Source: Sphingobacterium lactis (GTDB lineage: Bacteria; Bacteroidota; Bacteroidia; Sphingobacteriales; Sphingobacteriaceae). From it: a stretch of 64,000 bases of DNA. The position numbers were made by a program, and so were the translations under genes. The stretch lies in the NCBI RefSeq assembly GCF_011046555.1, contig NZ_CP049246.1:1364001-1428000 (forward strand). Reading direction: 5' to 3'. Numbering within the stretch: position 1 is the first letter of the stretch; every line of letters begins with the position of its first letter. Under the pieces are notes generated by a model. The model made no database searches. It saw only the letters and a list, made by a program, of their open reading frames with translations, and was not told the DNA's origin. Shown here piece by piece: positions 1-7,517 of the stretch.

Positions 1-551
1 TGATGGTCTTGGATTGTGAAGCCATAGGTGTTTCGGGGCATGCAGCTCGCGAAGAGGGGGATAATGCGATATATAAGGCCATGGAAGATATCCAGTGGTT
101 CCGCACCTTTGCCTTCCCACGGCAGTCCGAATTCCTGGGGCCTGTAAAAATGAGTGTCACCATGATCGAAGCCGGTTCTCAGCACAACGTTGTTCCGGCA
201 AGTTGCAAATTTGTGGTCGATGTGCGGACAACGGATGTGTATTCCAATTTGGAAGTGCTGGATATGATCAAGGAACATGTTAGTTCGCATGTTGTAGCGC
301 GTTCTACCCGGTTGAATCCATCTTCCATAGCTGTCGATCATCCCATCGTCCAATCAGGAATTGCGCTCGGAAAGTCCATGTATGGCAGTCCGACCATGAG
401 CGACCAGGCATTATTGCCCATCCCGTCCATCAAAGTAGGGCCAGGGGATTCCGCACGATCCCATACTGCAGATGAATTTATCCATTTGGAGGAACTTCAT
501 GAAGGAGTGCGGTTTTATATCGACCTTTTGGGGGATCATTTTAAAATTTAA
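1..551 (+). CDS. argE: M20 family deacylase, ArgE type (N-acyl-ornithine deacylase), 5'-truncated
   Basis: Only the C-terminal ~183 residues are in the window; the reading frame enters from the left edge (codons in phase with base 3). M20 metallohydrolases remove an acyl group from N-acetyl- or N-succinyl-ornithine (arginine pathway) or from similar substrates. The visible part has the dimerisation-domain motif GVSGHAAREEG, the segment HNVVPASCKFVVDVR seen in ArgE/DapE relatives, and a C-terminal GPGDSARSHTADE motif carrying the last metal-binding His. The N-terminal metal ligands lie outside the window. The family is clear; the ArgE assignment is an inference from these motifs and the presence of other arginine genes at 42-46 kb, and DapE or another peptidase remains possible. 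It ends at a bidirectional terminator shared with the convergent Lrp gene. Confidence 0.75.
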   Translation, partial: MVLDCEAIGVSGHAAREEGDNAIYKAMEDIQWFRTFAFPRQSEFLGPVKMSVTMIEAGSQHNVVPASCKFVVDVRTTDVYSNLEVLDMIKEHVSSHVVARSTRLNPSSIAVDHPIVQSGIALGKSMYGSPTMSDQALLPIPSIKVGPGDSARSHTADEFIHLEELHEGVRFYIDLLGDHFKI

Positions 552-595
552 TGCCAATTCAAACCATTTGAGTAGAAAAAAATATAAAAAAACAC

Positions 596-623
596 AAAAA
601 GCAGCTTTTTAGCTGCTTTTTTC
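596..623. terminator. Bidirectional intrinsic terminator
   Basis: A GCAGCT/AGCTGC stem, extended by A/T pairs (AAAAAGCAGCT with AGCTGCTTTTT), lies between the convergent argE-type and Lrp genes. There is a T run on the + side and an A run on the other side, so it can end both transcripts. Confidence 0.85.
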
Positions 624-681
624 GTTCCAGAAAGGATGTTTATGCATAAGTTATGCTCAAATTCCCTGAAAATTCAGATTC

Positions 682-1152
682 TTATAAGGTAATCTGTCTT
701 TTAATGCTTTCTTCCAGTGAGATAATGGTTTCGGTACGTTGGATTCCTTTCAGTCCTTGGATATCCTCGTTCAATACTTTTCTTAAATGAGAAGTGTCCT
801 TACAGATAATTTTAGCGAACATACTGTACTGACCCGTGCAATAGTGCAATTCCACAACTTCCTTCACCTGTTTCAACTGTTCTACAGCATCTGCATACTG
901 CGAACCCTTCTCCAAATAGATTCCAAGGAACGCTGTAATGTCAAATCCAATCTTCTGTGGGTTGATTATTAGGTTTGAGCCGCGAATTATTCCCATTTCT
1001 TCCATTTTTTTCATGCGAACATGAATAGTTCCGCCAGAAACAATAAGTTTTTTTGCTATTTCTGTATATGGAATCGATGCATCTTCCATTAAAATGGATA
1101 AAATTTGAACGTCAAGCTTGTCTAAATCGTAATTTGTGTAGTTTTTTTCCAT
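682..1152 (-). CDS. Lrp/AsnC family transcriptional regulator
   Basis: A 156-residue protein with the Lrp/AsnC layout: an N-terminal winged helix-turn-helix (LDKLDVQILSILMEDASIPYTEIAKKLIVSGGTIHVRMKKM, residues ~10-50) and a C-terminal RAM/AsnC ligand-binding domain (~70-150, with the typical YCTGQYSMFAKI segment). Such proteins are dimer-of-dimers regulators that respond to amino acids. The frame is open 35 codons further upstream, but that part is AT-rich and low-complexity; I chose the ATG at 1152 because the HTH then starts at the family's usual position and length. Target genes cannot be told from sequence. It faces the argE-type gene across a shared terminator. Confidence 0.9.
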   Translation of the reverse strand: MEKNYTNYDLDKLDVQILSILMEDASIPYTEIAKKLIVSGGTIHVRMKKMEEMGIIRGSNLIINPQKIGFDITAFLGIYLEKGSQYADAVEQLKQVKEVVELHYCTGQYSMFAKIICKDTSHLRKVLNEDIQGLKGIQRTETIISLEESIKRQITL

Positions 1153-1314
1153 AAAAATGGTATTTATATAAGTGTTATTAATGCTTTTTTTAAAATTATC
1201 TAAAAAATTTAAAATATTTTCTAAATAAATGCAGAAAAATTTAAATTTGTATAACAAAAAGGCATAAAACTTAAAGTTTTTATGTCCCTTCCCTCAAAAT
1301 AACATAGGTTTATA

Positions 1315-1369
1315 ATTGGTTAGCGTAGAAGTCCCTCGCCCGGGGGGCTTCTTCCTATTTAAAACCAAT
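1315..1369. other. Intergenic inverted repeats with a GC-rich core
   Basis: ATTGGTT (1315-1321) and AACCAAT (1363-1369) form an outer arm. Inside is a GC-rich hairpin, GAAGTCCC (1328-1335) with GGGGCTTC (1344-1351), one G-T pair. It sits between the divergent Lrp gene and the kinase-like gene. There is no T tract, so it is not a plain terminator. Function unknown. Confidence 0.45.
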
Positions 1370-1437
1370 CCTACCGCTGTCTTCTGATTTTCTGAATTTT
1401 CAAAAATAACAACATTTCTTGTTATTTTAATATTTGA

Positions 1438-2574
1438 TTGATAAAATTAAGGTATTTTTTTTGTAAAATTTACATTGGAGTTTTCCTGATAGTTTTTTGT
1501 ACTTTAGTTTTAATTCAAAAATATCCCGTGATGCAAGAAGATGATGTAAAGATTTCCCGAAAGAAACCCATTTTTCCCGTTGGCCCAGGACTGGTCAAGT
1601 ACCTGAAGGCTTACCAACGTGACGGCAAGCTTCCTTTGGCCTACCGTGACCTGTTGAGTTTCCAGGAAACCATTCCATCATTGGATAAATTCGGAAATGA
1701 TACCCTCTGGGAAATCCCACTCTATCCCCCGCATGTACAGGATACCCTGTACGACCAATTGAAGATTGTCTATGCGCAATTAAAGGCATCCGGTAACACC
1801 CGGATTGTGGAACATAAGGTCATTGAGAAAATAGAATTCTGTGCCTTCGGCAATACCCATCCATTTCGGATAAAAATTGTCAACCGGTTGAACGACGTCT
1901 ATGATTATTTCTATATCAAACAGGCAGATGCATCACGTATCTATGGTTTGGAGTTGGAAGAGATCGTGTCTCCCAATCAGGTGAACTACCTCTATGATCG
2001 GGATACGCTTGTTGAAGAACATATCGTCGGTATTCCTGGTGATGTTTTTGCCAAGGGTCGGATTACCAATCCGGATTATAACCAAACGCGGATTGCCAAG
2101 GAGTTCGTCAAGTTCAATGAGCGCTGCGTGATTTCCATGCTGGGAGACATGCGTGCGTATAACTTTGTGATGCAGATTACCCCGGACTTTGACGATTTCC
2201 AGTTCCGGATCCGAGCCATCGATTTCGATCAGCAATTTTACGAGGGTAATATTAAGGTGTACCTGCCGCAATTCTTCAAGGAGAACTTGCCATTTGTCAA
2301 GCTTTCCATGGAGCACCTAAACGAAAAGACGGTATTGCAGTATCAACAAGAGGAACGGTCGTCCATTGTGCATCGTGTTCGGAGCGAACGACACCGGATA
2401 AAGGATTTACGGGATGCCTCAAAGACCCAGATGCTGTCCACCCCTGAGAACATAGAACGCTTAAAAGCGGGATATGCGAAGTATTACGATAATGAACATT
2501 ATTTTAAGTGCCATTCCATGACGGATATCATCGAGCTGAATGTAAAGAATGTGATCCGTCAGGTGCAGCTTTAA
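1438..2574 (+). CDS. Membrane-anchored protein with kinase-like (protein kinase/APH fold) motifs
   Basis: I do not recognise this 378-residue protein by family. The N-terminus has one hydrophobic segment (residues ~11-27, signal anchor), then a soluble domain. What can be seen resembles the eukaryotic-type kinase/aminoglycoside phosphotransferase fold, with motifs in the expected order: Lys161 in FYIKQADASR, Glu172/174/175 after it, a hinge-like stretch 191-200, GDMRAYN at 236-242 (Asp237-x4-Asn242, the catalytic-loop pattern) and IDFD at 261-264 (Asp262/Asp264 in the DFG position). No glycine-rich loop is obvious. The start is uncertain: TTG at 1438 keeps the membrane segment; ATG at 1531 would remove it. 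Downstream, its stop overlaps the convergent ruvC stop by 4 bp. Kinase activity is inference only. Confidence 0.6.
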   Translation: MIKLRYFFCKIYIGVFLIVFCTLVLIQKYPVMQEDDVKISRKKPIFPVGPGLVKYLKAYQRDGKLPLAYRDLLSFQETIPSLDKFGNDTLWEIPLYPPHVQDTLYDQLKIVYAQLKASGNTRIVEHKVIEKIEFCAFGNTHPFRIKIVNRLNDVYDYFYIKQADASRIYGLELEEIVSPNQVNYLYDRDTLVEEHIVGIPGDVFAKGRITNPDYNQTRIAKEFVKFNERCVISMLGDMRAYNFVMQITPDFDDFQFRIRAIDFDQQFYEGNIKVYLPQFFKENLPFVKLSMEHLNEKTVLQYQQEERSSIVHRVRSERHRIKDLRDASKTQMLSTPENIERLKAGYAKYYDNEHYFKCHSMTDIIELNVKNVIRQVQL

Positions 2575-3134
2575 CGGATTCGCTTCTGGTTGTCCTTAAC
2601 AAAGGCCTCCCATCCGGAATAGGATTTGCCGGAAGGACTCAGATTCTGCTGGAAGGCATGACAGACGGCTACGGCCAACCCATCGGTCGCATCCAGGAAT
2701 TCAGGAGTTTCTTTAAAGTTCAACAGGTTTTGCAGCATGGCCGCCACCTGTTCCTTACTGGCGTTACCACTTCCTGTGACCGATTGTTTTATTTTCCTTG
2801 GCGCATATTCGAAGATAGGAATATCGTAGTTCAGCGCTGCAGCCATCGCCACCCCTTGTGCTCGCCCCAACTTCAGCATAACTTGGATGTTCTTCCCATA
2901 AAACGGTGCCTCCAAAGCAACGGCATCCGGTTTGTATTCCGTGATTAAAGCGTTGACTTTCTTGAATATACGTTGCAATTTAAGTCCGTGGTCATCCAAA
3001 TGGCCCATCTTGACTACGCCCAAAGTAAGTAAGGTTATTTTCTTGTTGACTTCCTTCAAAACACCATACCCCAGCACCACCGTACCTGGGTCAATCCCTA
3101 AAATAATCCGCTCCTTAGCTGGTTCTTTTTGCAT
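2571..3134 (-). CDS. ruvC: Holliday junction resolvase RuvC
   Basis: A 187-residue RuvC, an endonuclease that cuts Holliday junctions symmetrically during recombinational repair, working with RuvAB. Catalytic acidic residues are visible in order: Asp in GIDPGT near the N-terminus, Glu in LEAPFYGKN, and Asp residues in FLDATDGLAVAVCHAF near the C-terminus. The frame stays open 69 codons upstream, but that part overlaps the divergent flippase-like gene and does not look like RuvC; the ATG at 3134 puts the first catalytic motif at the normal place. It is convergent with the kinase-like gene (4 bp overlap) and divergent from 3204. Confidence 0.95.
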   Translation of the reverse strand: MQKEPAKERIILGIDPGTVVLGYGVLKEVNKKITLLTLGVVKMGHLDDHGLKLQRIFKKVNALITEYKPDAVALEAPFYGKNIQVMLKLGRAQGVAMAAALNYDIPIFEYAPRKIKQSVTGSGNASKEQVAAMLQNLLNFKETPEFLDATDGLAVAVCHAFQQNLSPSGKSYSGWEAFVKDNQKRIR

Positions 3135-3203
3135 AGTGCAAGTATACGATTTTCTAAAGACTGGATTTGAAAATCCGTTATTTATTAAAAAATTGTTAAA
3201 ATT

Positions 3204-4196
3204 GTGCTTTCTAAAAATCCATTGACAAAGACACAACGAAAATATCTCAATCTCTTGATCAAAATCGGCATCGTCGCCTTGGCGATGTGGTTCGTGGTGG
3301 ATAAGGTCAACAATCAGAAGAACCTGCGGGAATTTCAGCACTTGGTGGGCCAGATCGATCCGTTCACCATTCGGACGGTATTGGTGGTGGTTGTGCTGAT
3401 GATGTTTCTCAATTGGTTCCTGGAGGTGGTTAAATGGCGCTTTTTAAGCCGTCGGATTGAGAAATTGGGATTGTGGACCGCTGTTAAATCGGTTTTTTGT
3501 GGGCTTACCTGGGCGATTTTTACGCCGAACCGGATCGGTGAATATGGCGGTCGCGTCATGTTATTAAAGCCGGAGAATAGGGCATCGGGTGCTGTCGCTA
3601 TGGGGGTTGGGCTATTTGCCCAATTGGTGCTGACCAGTGTGTTCGGCGCTTTGAGTATCGCTTGGTTTGTGACAAAATTTATCGATACACCGACTTCGGT
3701 CGATTTTGGTATCTGGTTGCTGGCCATTATCTATGCTTTGGCTTTTCTGGTACTTTACTTCAATGTGTCCTGGGTGGATTACTTGGTCGGCAGGATTAAA
3801 TTTCTACGGAAGATCAAGCCTTTTTTTGCCGTACTGGAGGATTTCACCGTAAAGGAACTGGCCTATGTCCTTTGGCTGTCAGCTTGTAGGTTCGCCATTT
3901 TTACCTCCCAATACATTATCCTGATGTTGGTCATCTTGCCGGAGTTGCCGCTTGTTTCCATGGTGCTGATGATCTTTATTATGTTTTTCATCCAATCGGC
4001 AGTGCCTTCCTTGGATATTTTTGATTTTAGTGTCCGTAGTTTTGTGGCAAGCAATCTTTATGCTTACATTACAACCCAGGAAATTGCGGTTATGGCCATT
4101 GTGTCCTTAGTTTGGTTTGTCAATCTGATATTCCCGGCTATTATTGGGGCCTTTTTTGTATTTAACGTGAATTACATCAGTGATAGTAAATCTTAG
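3204..4196 (+). CDS. Flippase-like membrane protein (LPG_synthase_TM / YbhN-like)
   Basis: A ~330-residue integral membrane protein with about eight hydrophobic segments. It carries the features of the lysylphosphatidylglycerol synthase transmembrane family (the membrane half of MprF, without the aminoacyl-transferase domain): NWFLEVVKWRFLS and FTPNRIGEYGGRV near residues 70-120. Family members are suspected lipid or glycolipid flippases. The start is GTG at 3204 or TTG at 3222; no in-frame ATG is well placed. It overlaps the following GT2 gene by 17 bp, so the two are probably co-translated, suggesting that the flippase and glycosyltransferase act on the same lipid-linked product. A paralogue lies at 14497-15411. 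Confidence 0.8.
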   Translation: MLSKNPLTKTQRKYLNLLIKIGIVALAMWFVVDKVNNQKNLREFQHLVGQIDPFTIRTVLVVVVLMMFLNWFLEVVKWRFLSRRIEKLGLWTAVKSVFCGLTWAIFTPNRIGEYGGRVMLLKPENRASGAVAMGVGLFAQLVLTSVFGALSIAWFVTKFIDTPTSVDFGIWLLAIIYALAFLVLYFNVSWVDYLVGRIKFLRKIKPFFAVLEDFTVKELAYVLWLSACRFAIFTSQYIILMLVILPELPLVSMVLMIFIMFFIQSAVPSLDIFDFSVRSFVASNLYAYITTQEIAVMAIVSLVWFVNLIFPAIIGAFFVFNVNYISDSKS

Positions 4197-5313
4197 TCTT
4201 TTTTTGTTGGTGATGACCATAATCTATGTGGTCCTGGTGCTGTATATGCGAAATGGGTGGATGCGTCTGCCGTATTTTCAACCGAATCCGAGTTATCCCT
4301 TGGCTAAGGTCACGGTTATTATTGCTGCCAGAAATGAGGAAGCCAACATTGGTCGGACCCTGGACTGCATCGTAGGGCAGGAGTTCCCACGGGAGCTTTT
4401 GGAAGTGATTGTCGTTGATGATCATTCCACGGATGAAACTGGTAACGTCGTAAAAGGCTATGCTGACCGCGGGGTCCATCTGATTACCCTGAATGAAGGC
4501 AACAAATTGAACTCTTATAAGAAGTTTGCCATCAATAAGGCAATTCATGCTTCAACAGGTGAAATTATTGTTACTACAGATGCAGATTGTAGGATGGGGC
4601 CGAGGTGGTTAATGAATGTAGTGCAGTATATGCAATCCCAACAGAAGGTCATGGTTTCCTCGCCAGTGTGTTATGATGAGGAAAAATCATATTTTGAAAG
4701 GTTGCAAACCTTGGAATTCCTGTACCTGATCGGTTTGGGTGCGGCCGGGATTGGTAATGGTAACCCAACCACCTGTAATGGCGCCAATCTAGCCTATCGG
4801 AAGGATTTATTCTTTGAAATGGGTGGATTCAATGGGATTGATCAGTTGGCTTCAGGCGATGATGAGCTTCTGCTGCACAAAGTTGCCGAGAAGTATGCCG
4901 ATAAGATCGGATTCTGTAAATCCAAGGACGCGGTAGTCTATACCGATGCCAAGGAAAATTTAAAGGCCTTCCTGAACCAAAGGAAAAGGTGGGCTTCCAA
5001 AAGTACCAAGTATAAGGATAAGAAGGTTGTTGTTCTGGGTGTTTGTATCTGGCTGTTCAACCTGTCGCTATTGGTCAGTGTCGTGTTGCTGCTCTTGGGT
5101 TTTACCGAGGCAAGGACGTTGGTCATCGAATCGCTTTTGATGAAGATGCTTGTGGAGTTGGCCTTTCTTTACCCAATCGTCAGCTTTGTGGACAGAAAAT
5201 CCCTGTTGTGGAACTTACCACTGCTTACGGTAATCCATTCCCTCTACCTTGTTTATATCGGGATTGTCGGCAATATCGGCAAGTACGATTGGAAGGGGAG
5301 AACGGTCAAATAG
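4180..5313 (+). CDS. Family 2 glycosyltransferase, membrane-bound
   Basis: A 377-residue GT2 enzyme. An N-terminal hydrophobic helix (residues ~3-22) precedes the GT-A domain: VTVIIAARNEEANIG (nucleotide-binding start), VVDDHSTDETG, TTDADCRMG (DxD metal site), SGDDELLLHKV (catalytic acid region) and QRKRWASK (Q/RxxRW motif of processive or membrane GT2 enzymes). Two or three C-terminal membrane helices follow. The start is GTG at 4180, inside the upstream flippase-like gene, which points to translational coupling. The sugar and acceptor are unknown; a lipid acceptor is likely given the partner gene and membrane anchoring. It converges on plsC with only 3 bp between the stops. Confidence 0.85.
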   Translation: MIVNLSLFLLVMTIIYVVLVLYMRNGWMRLPYFQPNPSYPLAKVTVIIAARNEEANIGRTLDCIVGQEFPRELLEVIVVDDHSTDETGNVVKGYADRGVHLITLNEGNKLNSYKKFAINKAIHASTGEIIVTTDADCRMGPRWLMNVVQYMQSQQKVMVSSPVCYDEEKSYFERLQTLEFLYLIGLGAAGIGNGNPTTCNGANLAYRKDLFFEMGGFNGIDQLASGDDELLLHKVAEKYADKIGFCKSKDAVVYTDAKENLKAFLNQRKRWASKSTKYKDKKVVVLGVCIWLFNLSLLVSVVLLLLGFTEARTLVIESLLMKMLVELAFLYPIVSFVDRKSLLWNLPLLTVIHSLYLVYIGIVGNIGKYDWKGRTVK

Positions 5314-5316
5314 GAA

Positions 5317-6063
5317 CTATAGGTTTTCTTCCTTTACCTTCAGTCGGATCATATCCTCTGCTTTTTTCACGATTTCTTCCACATTCAGGCCCGTAGTATC
5401 TATAGGGTCCAGTACCTCCCAGCTCATGGACGTAAATGGACGAAGAGGAAAAGCTCCCCATTGAACCATTTTATAGGAACCATTGATGGCAATGGGAACA
5501 ACCAAGGCATCCGGATTTTTCTTCAATAAAGTAGCGATGCCGCCAATGGAGAAATTCTTCATCTTCCCTGTTTTTGTGCGTGTTCCTTCCGGAAATATAA
5601 ACGCCGACCAATTGTTTTTCTTCATGTTATTGGCCAGGGTCAAAATCTCCGCAATGGATTGCTTGGGATCTTTGCGGTCAATATTGGCTGCACCCCCATG
5701 CTTCAGGTTAAAGGAAATACTCGGGATACCGGCCGTCATCAATTCGATTTTCGAAATGAATTTCCCGTGGAACCTGCGCATAAAATAAATCAACGGCGGA
5801 ATATCGTAGGTGCTCTGGTGATTCGCTACGAAAACGATCGGTCGCCCAGTTGGGATGTTCTTGTTGTCTATAAAATGCGTACGATTGAAAAGGATATAGT
5901 TGCAGGCAACCAATATACCGTTCAGCATATCCACACTTCTTTTATGCGCACTGTAACCACCTAATTTTAAGCACAACCATTGAATGGGGTGGAATAACAA
6001 AAGTGCTACTGCAAAACAGATGTAGAATATAGGCGTAAGGATAAATCCCAGTAATTTTCTCAT
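5317..6063 (-). CDS. plsC: 1-acyl-sn-glycerol-3-phosphate acyltransferase (PlsC family)
   Basis: A 248-residue lysophosphatidic-acid acyltransferase. An N-terminal hydrophobic region (residues ~5-30) is followed by the acyltransferase motifs: VANHQSTYDIP (the H-x4-D catalytic block I), a KIELMTAGIPSISF region, and FPEGTRTKTGKMKNF (block III, phosphate binding). It adds the second acyl chain to make phosphatidic acid at the inner membrane, though some Bacteroidota paralogues acylate other lipids such as ornithine lipids. Length is normal. The start ATG at 6063 is the only sensible one. Confidence 0.9.
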   Translation of the reverse strand: MRKLLGFILTPIFYICFAVALLLFHPIQWLCLKLGGYSAHKRSVDMLNGILVACNYILFNRTHFIDNKNIPTGRPIVFVANHQSTYDIPPLIYFMRRFHGKFISKIELMTAGIPSISFNLKHGGAANIDRKDPKQSIAEILTLANNMKKNNWSAFIFPEGTRTKTGKMKNFSIGGIATLLKKNPDALVVPIAINGSYKMVQWGAFPLRPFTSMSWEVLDPIDTTGLNVEEIVKKAEDMIRLKVKEENL

Positions 6064-6095
6064 GGCGATACAAAATTGTGCAAATATAAGGATTT

Positions 6096-6116
6096 GGCAG
6101 ATGTTCTGCCTTTTTT
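6096..6116 (+). terminator. Terminator-like hairpin in a divergent intergenic region
   Basis: GGCAGA-TGT-TCTGCC followed by TTTTTT on the + strand. No + strand gene ends just upstream (plsC is on the other strand), so it would act on a short transcript or on the leader of the next operon. Confidence 0.5.
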
Positions 6117-6199
6117 GTTTTTAATCCAAAATTTTATGTAAATAAATTTGAATAATGTTAAATCTATTTTTAACTTTATTTAGTTTAATACCTAAAAAT

Positions 6200-6460
6200 A
6201 TGAAATTTCCCTTGCATTGTCCTGCATGTAACCACGATATGACCGTGGTGAAATTATATTGTGATCACTGCCAAACGGAAGTATCGGGTAAGTTTGGTCT
6301 TCCCTTGTTTTTGAAATTGGAACCTGATGAGCAGGATTTCATTATGCAATTCCTTCTGGACTCAGGAAGTTTGAAGGAGATGGCCAATAAAATGGGGAAA
6401 AGTTACCCCACTGTTCGGAACAAATTGGATGAATTGATTGAAAAGATAAAAAGTTTATAA
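6200..6460 (+). CDS. DUF2089-type zinc-ribbon/helix-turn-helix protein
   Basis: A small protein of 86 residues. The N-terminus has two CxxC knuckles (CPAC and CDHC), forming a zinc ribbon, followed by a helical segment (GSLKEMANKMGKSYPTVRNKLDELIEKI) that reads as a helix-turn-helix. This is the DUF2089 layout. The frame opens 15 codons earlier, but the ATG at 6200 gives the family start directly ahead of the first Cys pair. It is the first gene of a tight four-gene operon (gap of 2 bp to the next gene) and may regulate it; DNA binding is inferred, not shown. Confidence 0.75.
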   Translation: MKFPLHCPACNHDMTVVKLYCDHCQTEVSGKFGLPLFLKLEPDEQDFIMQFLLDSGSLKEMANKMGKSYPTVRNKLDELIEKIKSL

Positions 6461-6462
6461 CC

Positions 6463-6930
6463 ATGCGCGTATTTAAGGAAAAACAAAACATGATGACCTG
6501 GTGGATGCTGGCTTTATTGTTGGTAATCATGGGCTATCAGCTTTATCTTTACGGAACGGACTTGGAAAGGTTGATTCGGGAGCCATCTTTATGGATTACG
6601 GTATTGGTCATTATATTGTTAGCGGCCATGCAGCTACACACAAGATACGATGAGAAAGGTATTTATGTCCGGTTTTTGCCCTTTGTTTGGGAAAGACAGA
6701 TTTCATGGGATAGCATTGCACATGCCTACCTCCGCACCTATGATATCAGTGATTTCGGTGGGTGGGGATATCGTGTCGGTCGGCAGGGAAAAGCGTACAA
6801 TGCCAAGGGTAAGGATGGTTTGCAATTGGTCATGAAAGATGGTAGCCAACTGATGATCGGAACCCAGCATCCTGAGGAGTTAAAGAAAATAATTCAAGAC
6901 TATAAGCCTTACACTGATGAATTCGAATAG
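6463..6930 (+). CDS. Small membrane protein of unknown function, PH-like C-terminal part
   Basis: 155 residues with two adjacent hydrophobic segments (~12-30 and ~42-60), then a soluble part containing YDEKGIYVRFLPFVWERQISWDSI and a closing LKKIIQDYKPYTDEFE. This pattern (two helices, a beta-rich segment with a conserved W, a terminal helix) resembles bacterial PH-domain membrane proteins, but I cannot assign the family with certainty. It lies 2 bp after the DUF2089 gene and overlaps the next gene by 14 bp, so it belongs to that operon. Confidence 0.6.
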   Translation: MRVFKEKQNMMTWWMLALLLVIMGYQLYLYGTDLERLIREPSLWITVLVIILLAAMQLHTRYDEKGIYVRFLPFVWERQISWDSIAHAYLRTYDISDFGGWGYRVGRQGKAYNAKGKDGLQLVMKDGSQLMIGTQHPEELKKIIQDYKPYTDEFE

Positions 6931-7513
6931 GACCCCGAAAATATGGTATCCCTTTGAACATACCACCACCCAACGGCTATTGCTCTGGGGCGTGTTGGGA
7001 TTCATTCTGCACGTGCTGCTGAGCTGGTTATGGGATGTCAACCAGGATGCACTATTGCATTTCGCTGAGTCAAAGCCAAAGGCGTGGTGGAAAATCCTTT
7101 ACAATAACTTCGTGAATATCATTGCGCTGACTGTTGTTCTCTATGTCTATGGGCGCATTGTGTACAATAAGACCCGATGGATTGATGTGCTGGTCGCCAT
7201 ATTGTTCAGTCATATTTTCCTATTCCTGAGCCTCGTAGTTACGTTGAACCCTTACATGGCGGAGATTTCCGGTCAGGTTGTCGATATGGTGAAGAATGGC
7301 GATCTGGAGGTAGAGAAACTGGGCGCATTTTCGCTGGCAATGATGTCCATCACAGGATTGCTGGGGATTTTCTTTCTGGTCGTATTTTTCTATTATTTGA
7401 TTCAGGGTATGAAAATTGCCATCAACAGTAAGAAGTGGTACCATGGGTTGGTCATCGTGTTGTTGGTTTTTATGGTTGACCTGCTTTTACGTATCATACA
7501 TGTTTATTTATAA
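6917..7513 (+). CDS. Polytopic membrane protein, YIP1-like
   Basis: 198 residues with about five transmembrane helices (residues ~22-40, 65-82, 90-110, 145-165, 175-195) and short loops. The arrangement and the N-terminal WYPFEHTTTQRLLLWG segment fit Yip1-domain-like membrane proteins of Bacteroidota, which have no settled function. Its start lies inside the preceding gene (14 bp overlap) and its stop is 4 bp before the hydrolase gene, so all four genes from 6200 form one operon. Confidence 0.55.
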   Translation: MNSNRTPKIWYPFEHTTTQRLLLWGVLGFILHVLLSWLWDVNQDALLHFAESKPKAWWKILYNNFVNIIALTVVLYVYGRIVYNKTRWIDVLVAILFSHIFLFLSLVVTLNPYMAEISGQVVDMVKNGDLEVEKLGAFSLAMMSITGLLGIFFLVVFFYYLIQGMKIAINSKKWYHGLVIVLLVFMVDLLLRIIHVYL

Positions 7514-7517
7514 GCGA

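Noticed and set aside
2508..2948. A 146-codon + strand frame
   Set aside because: Antisense to ruvC, whose catalytic residues are clear.
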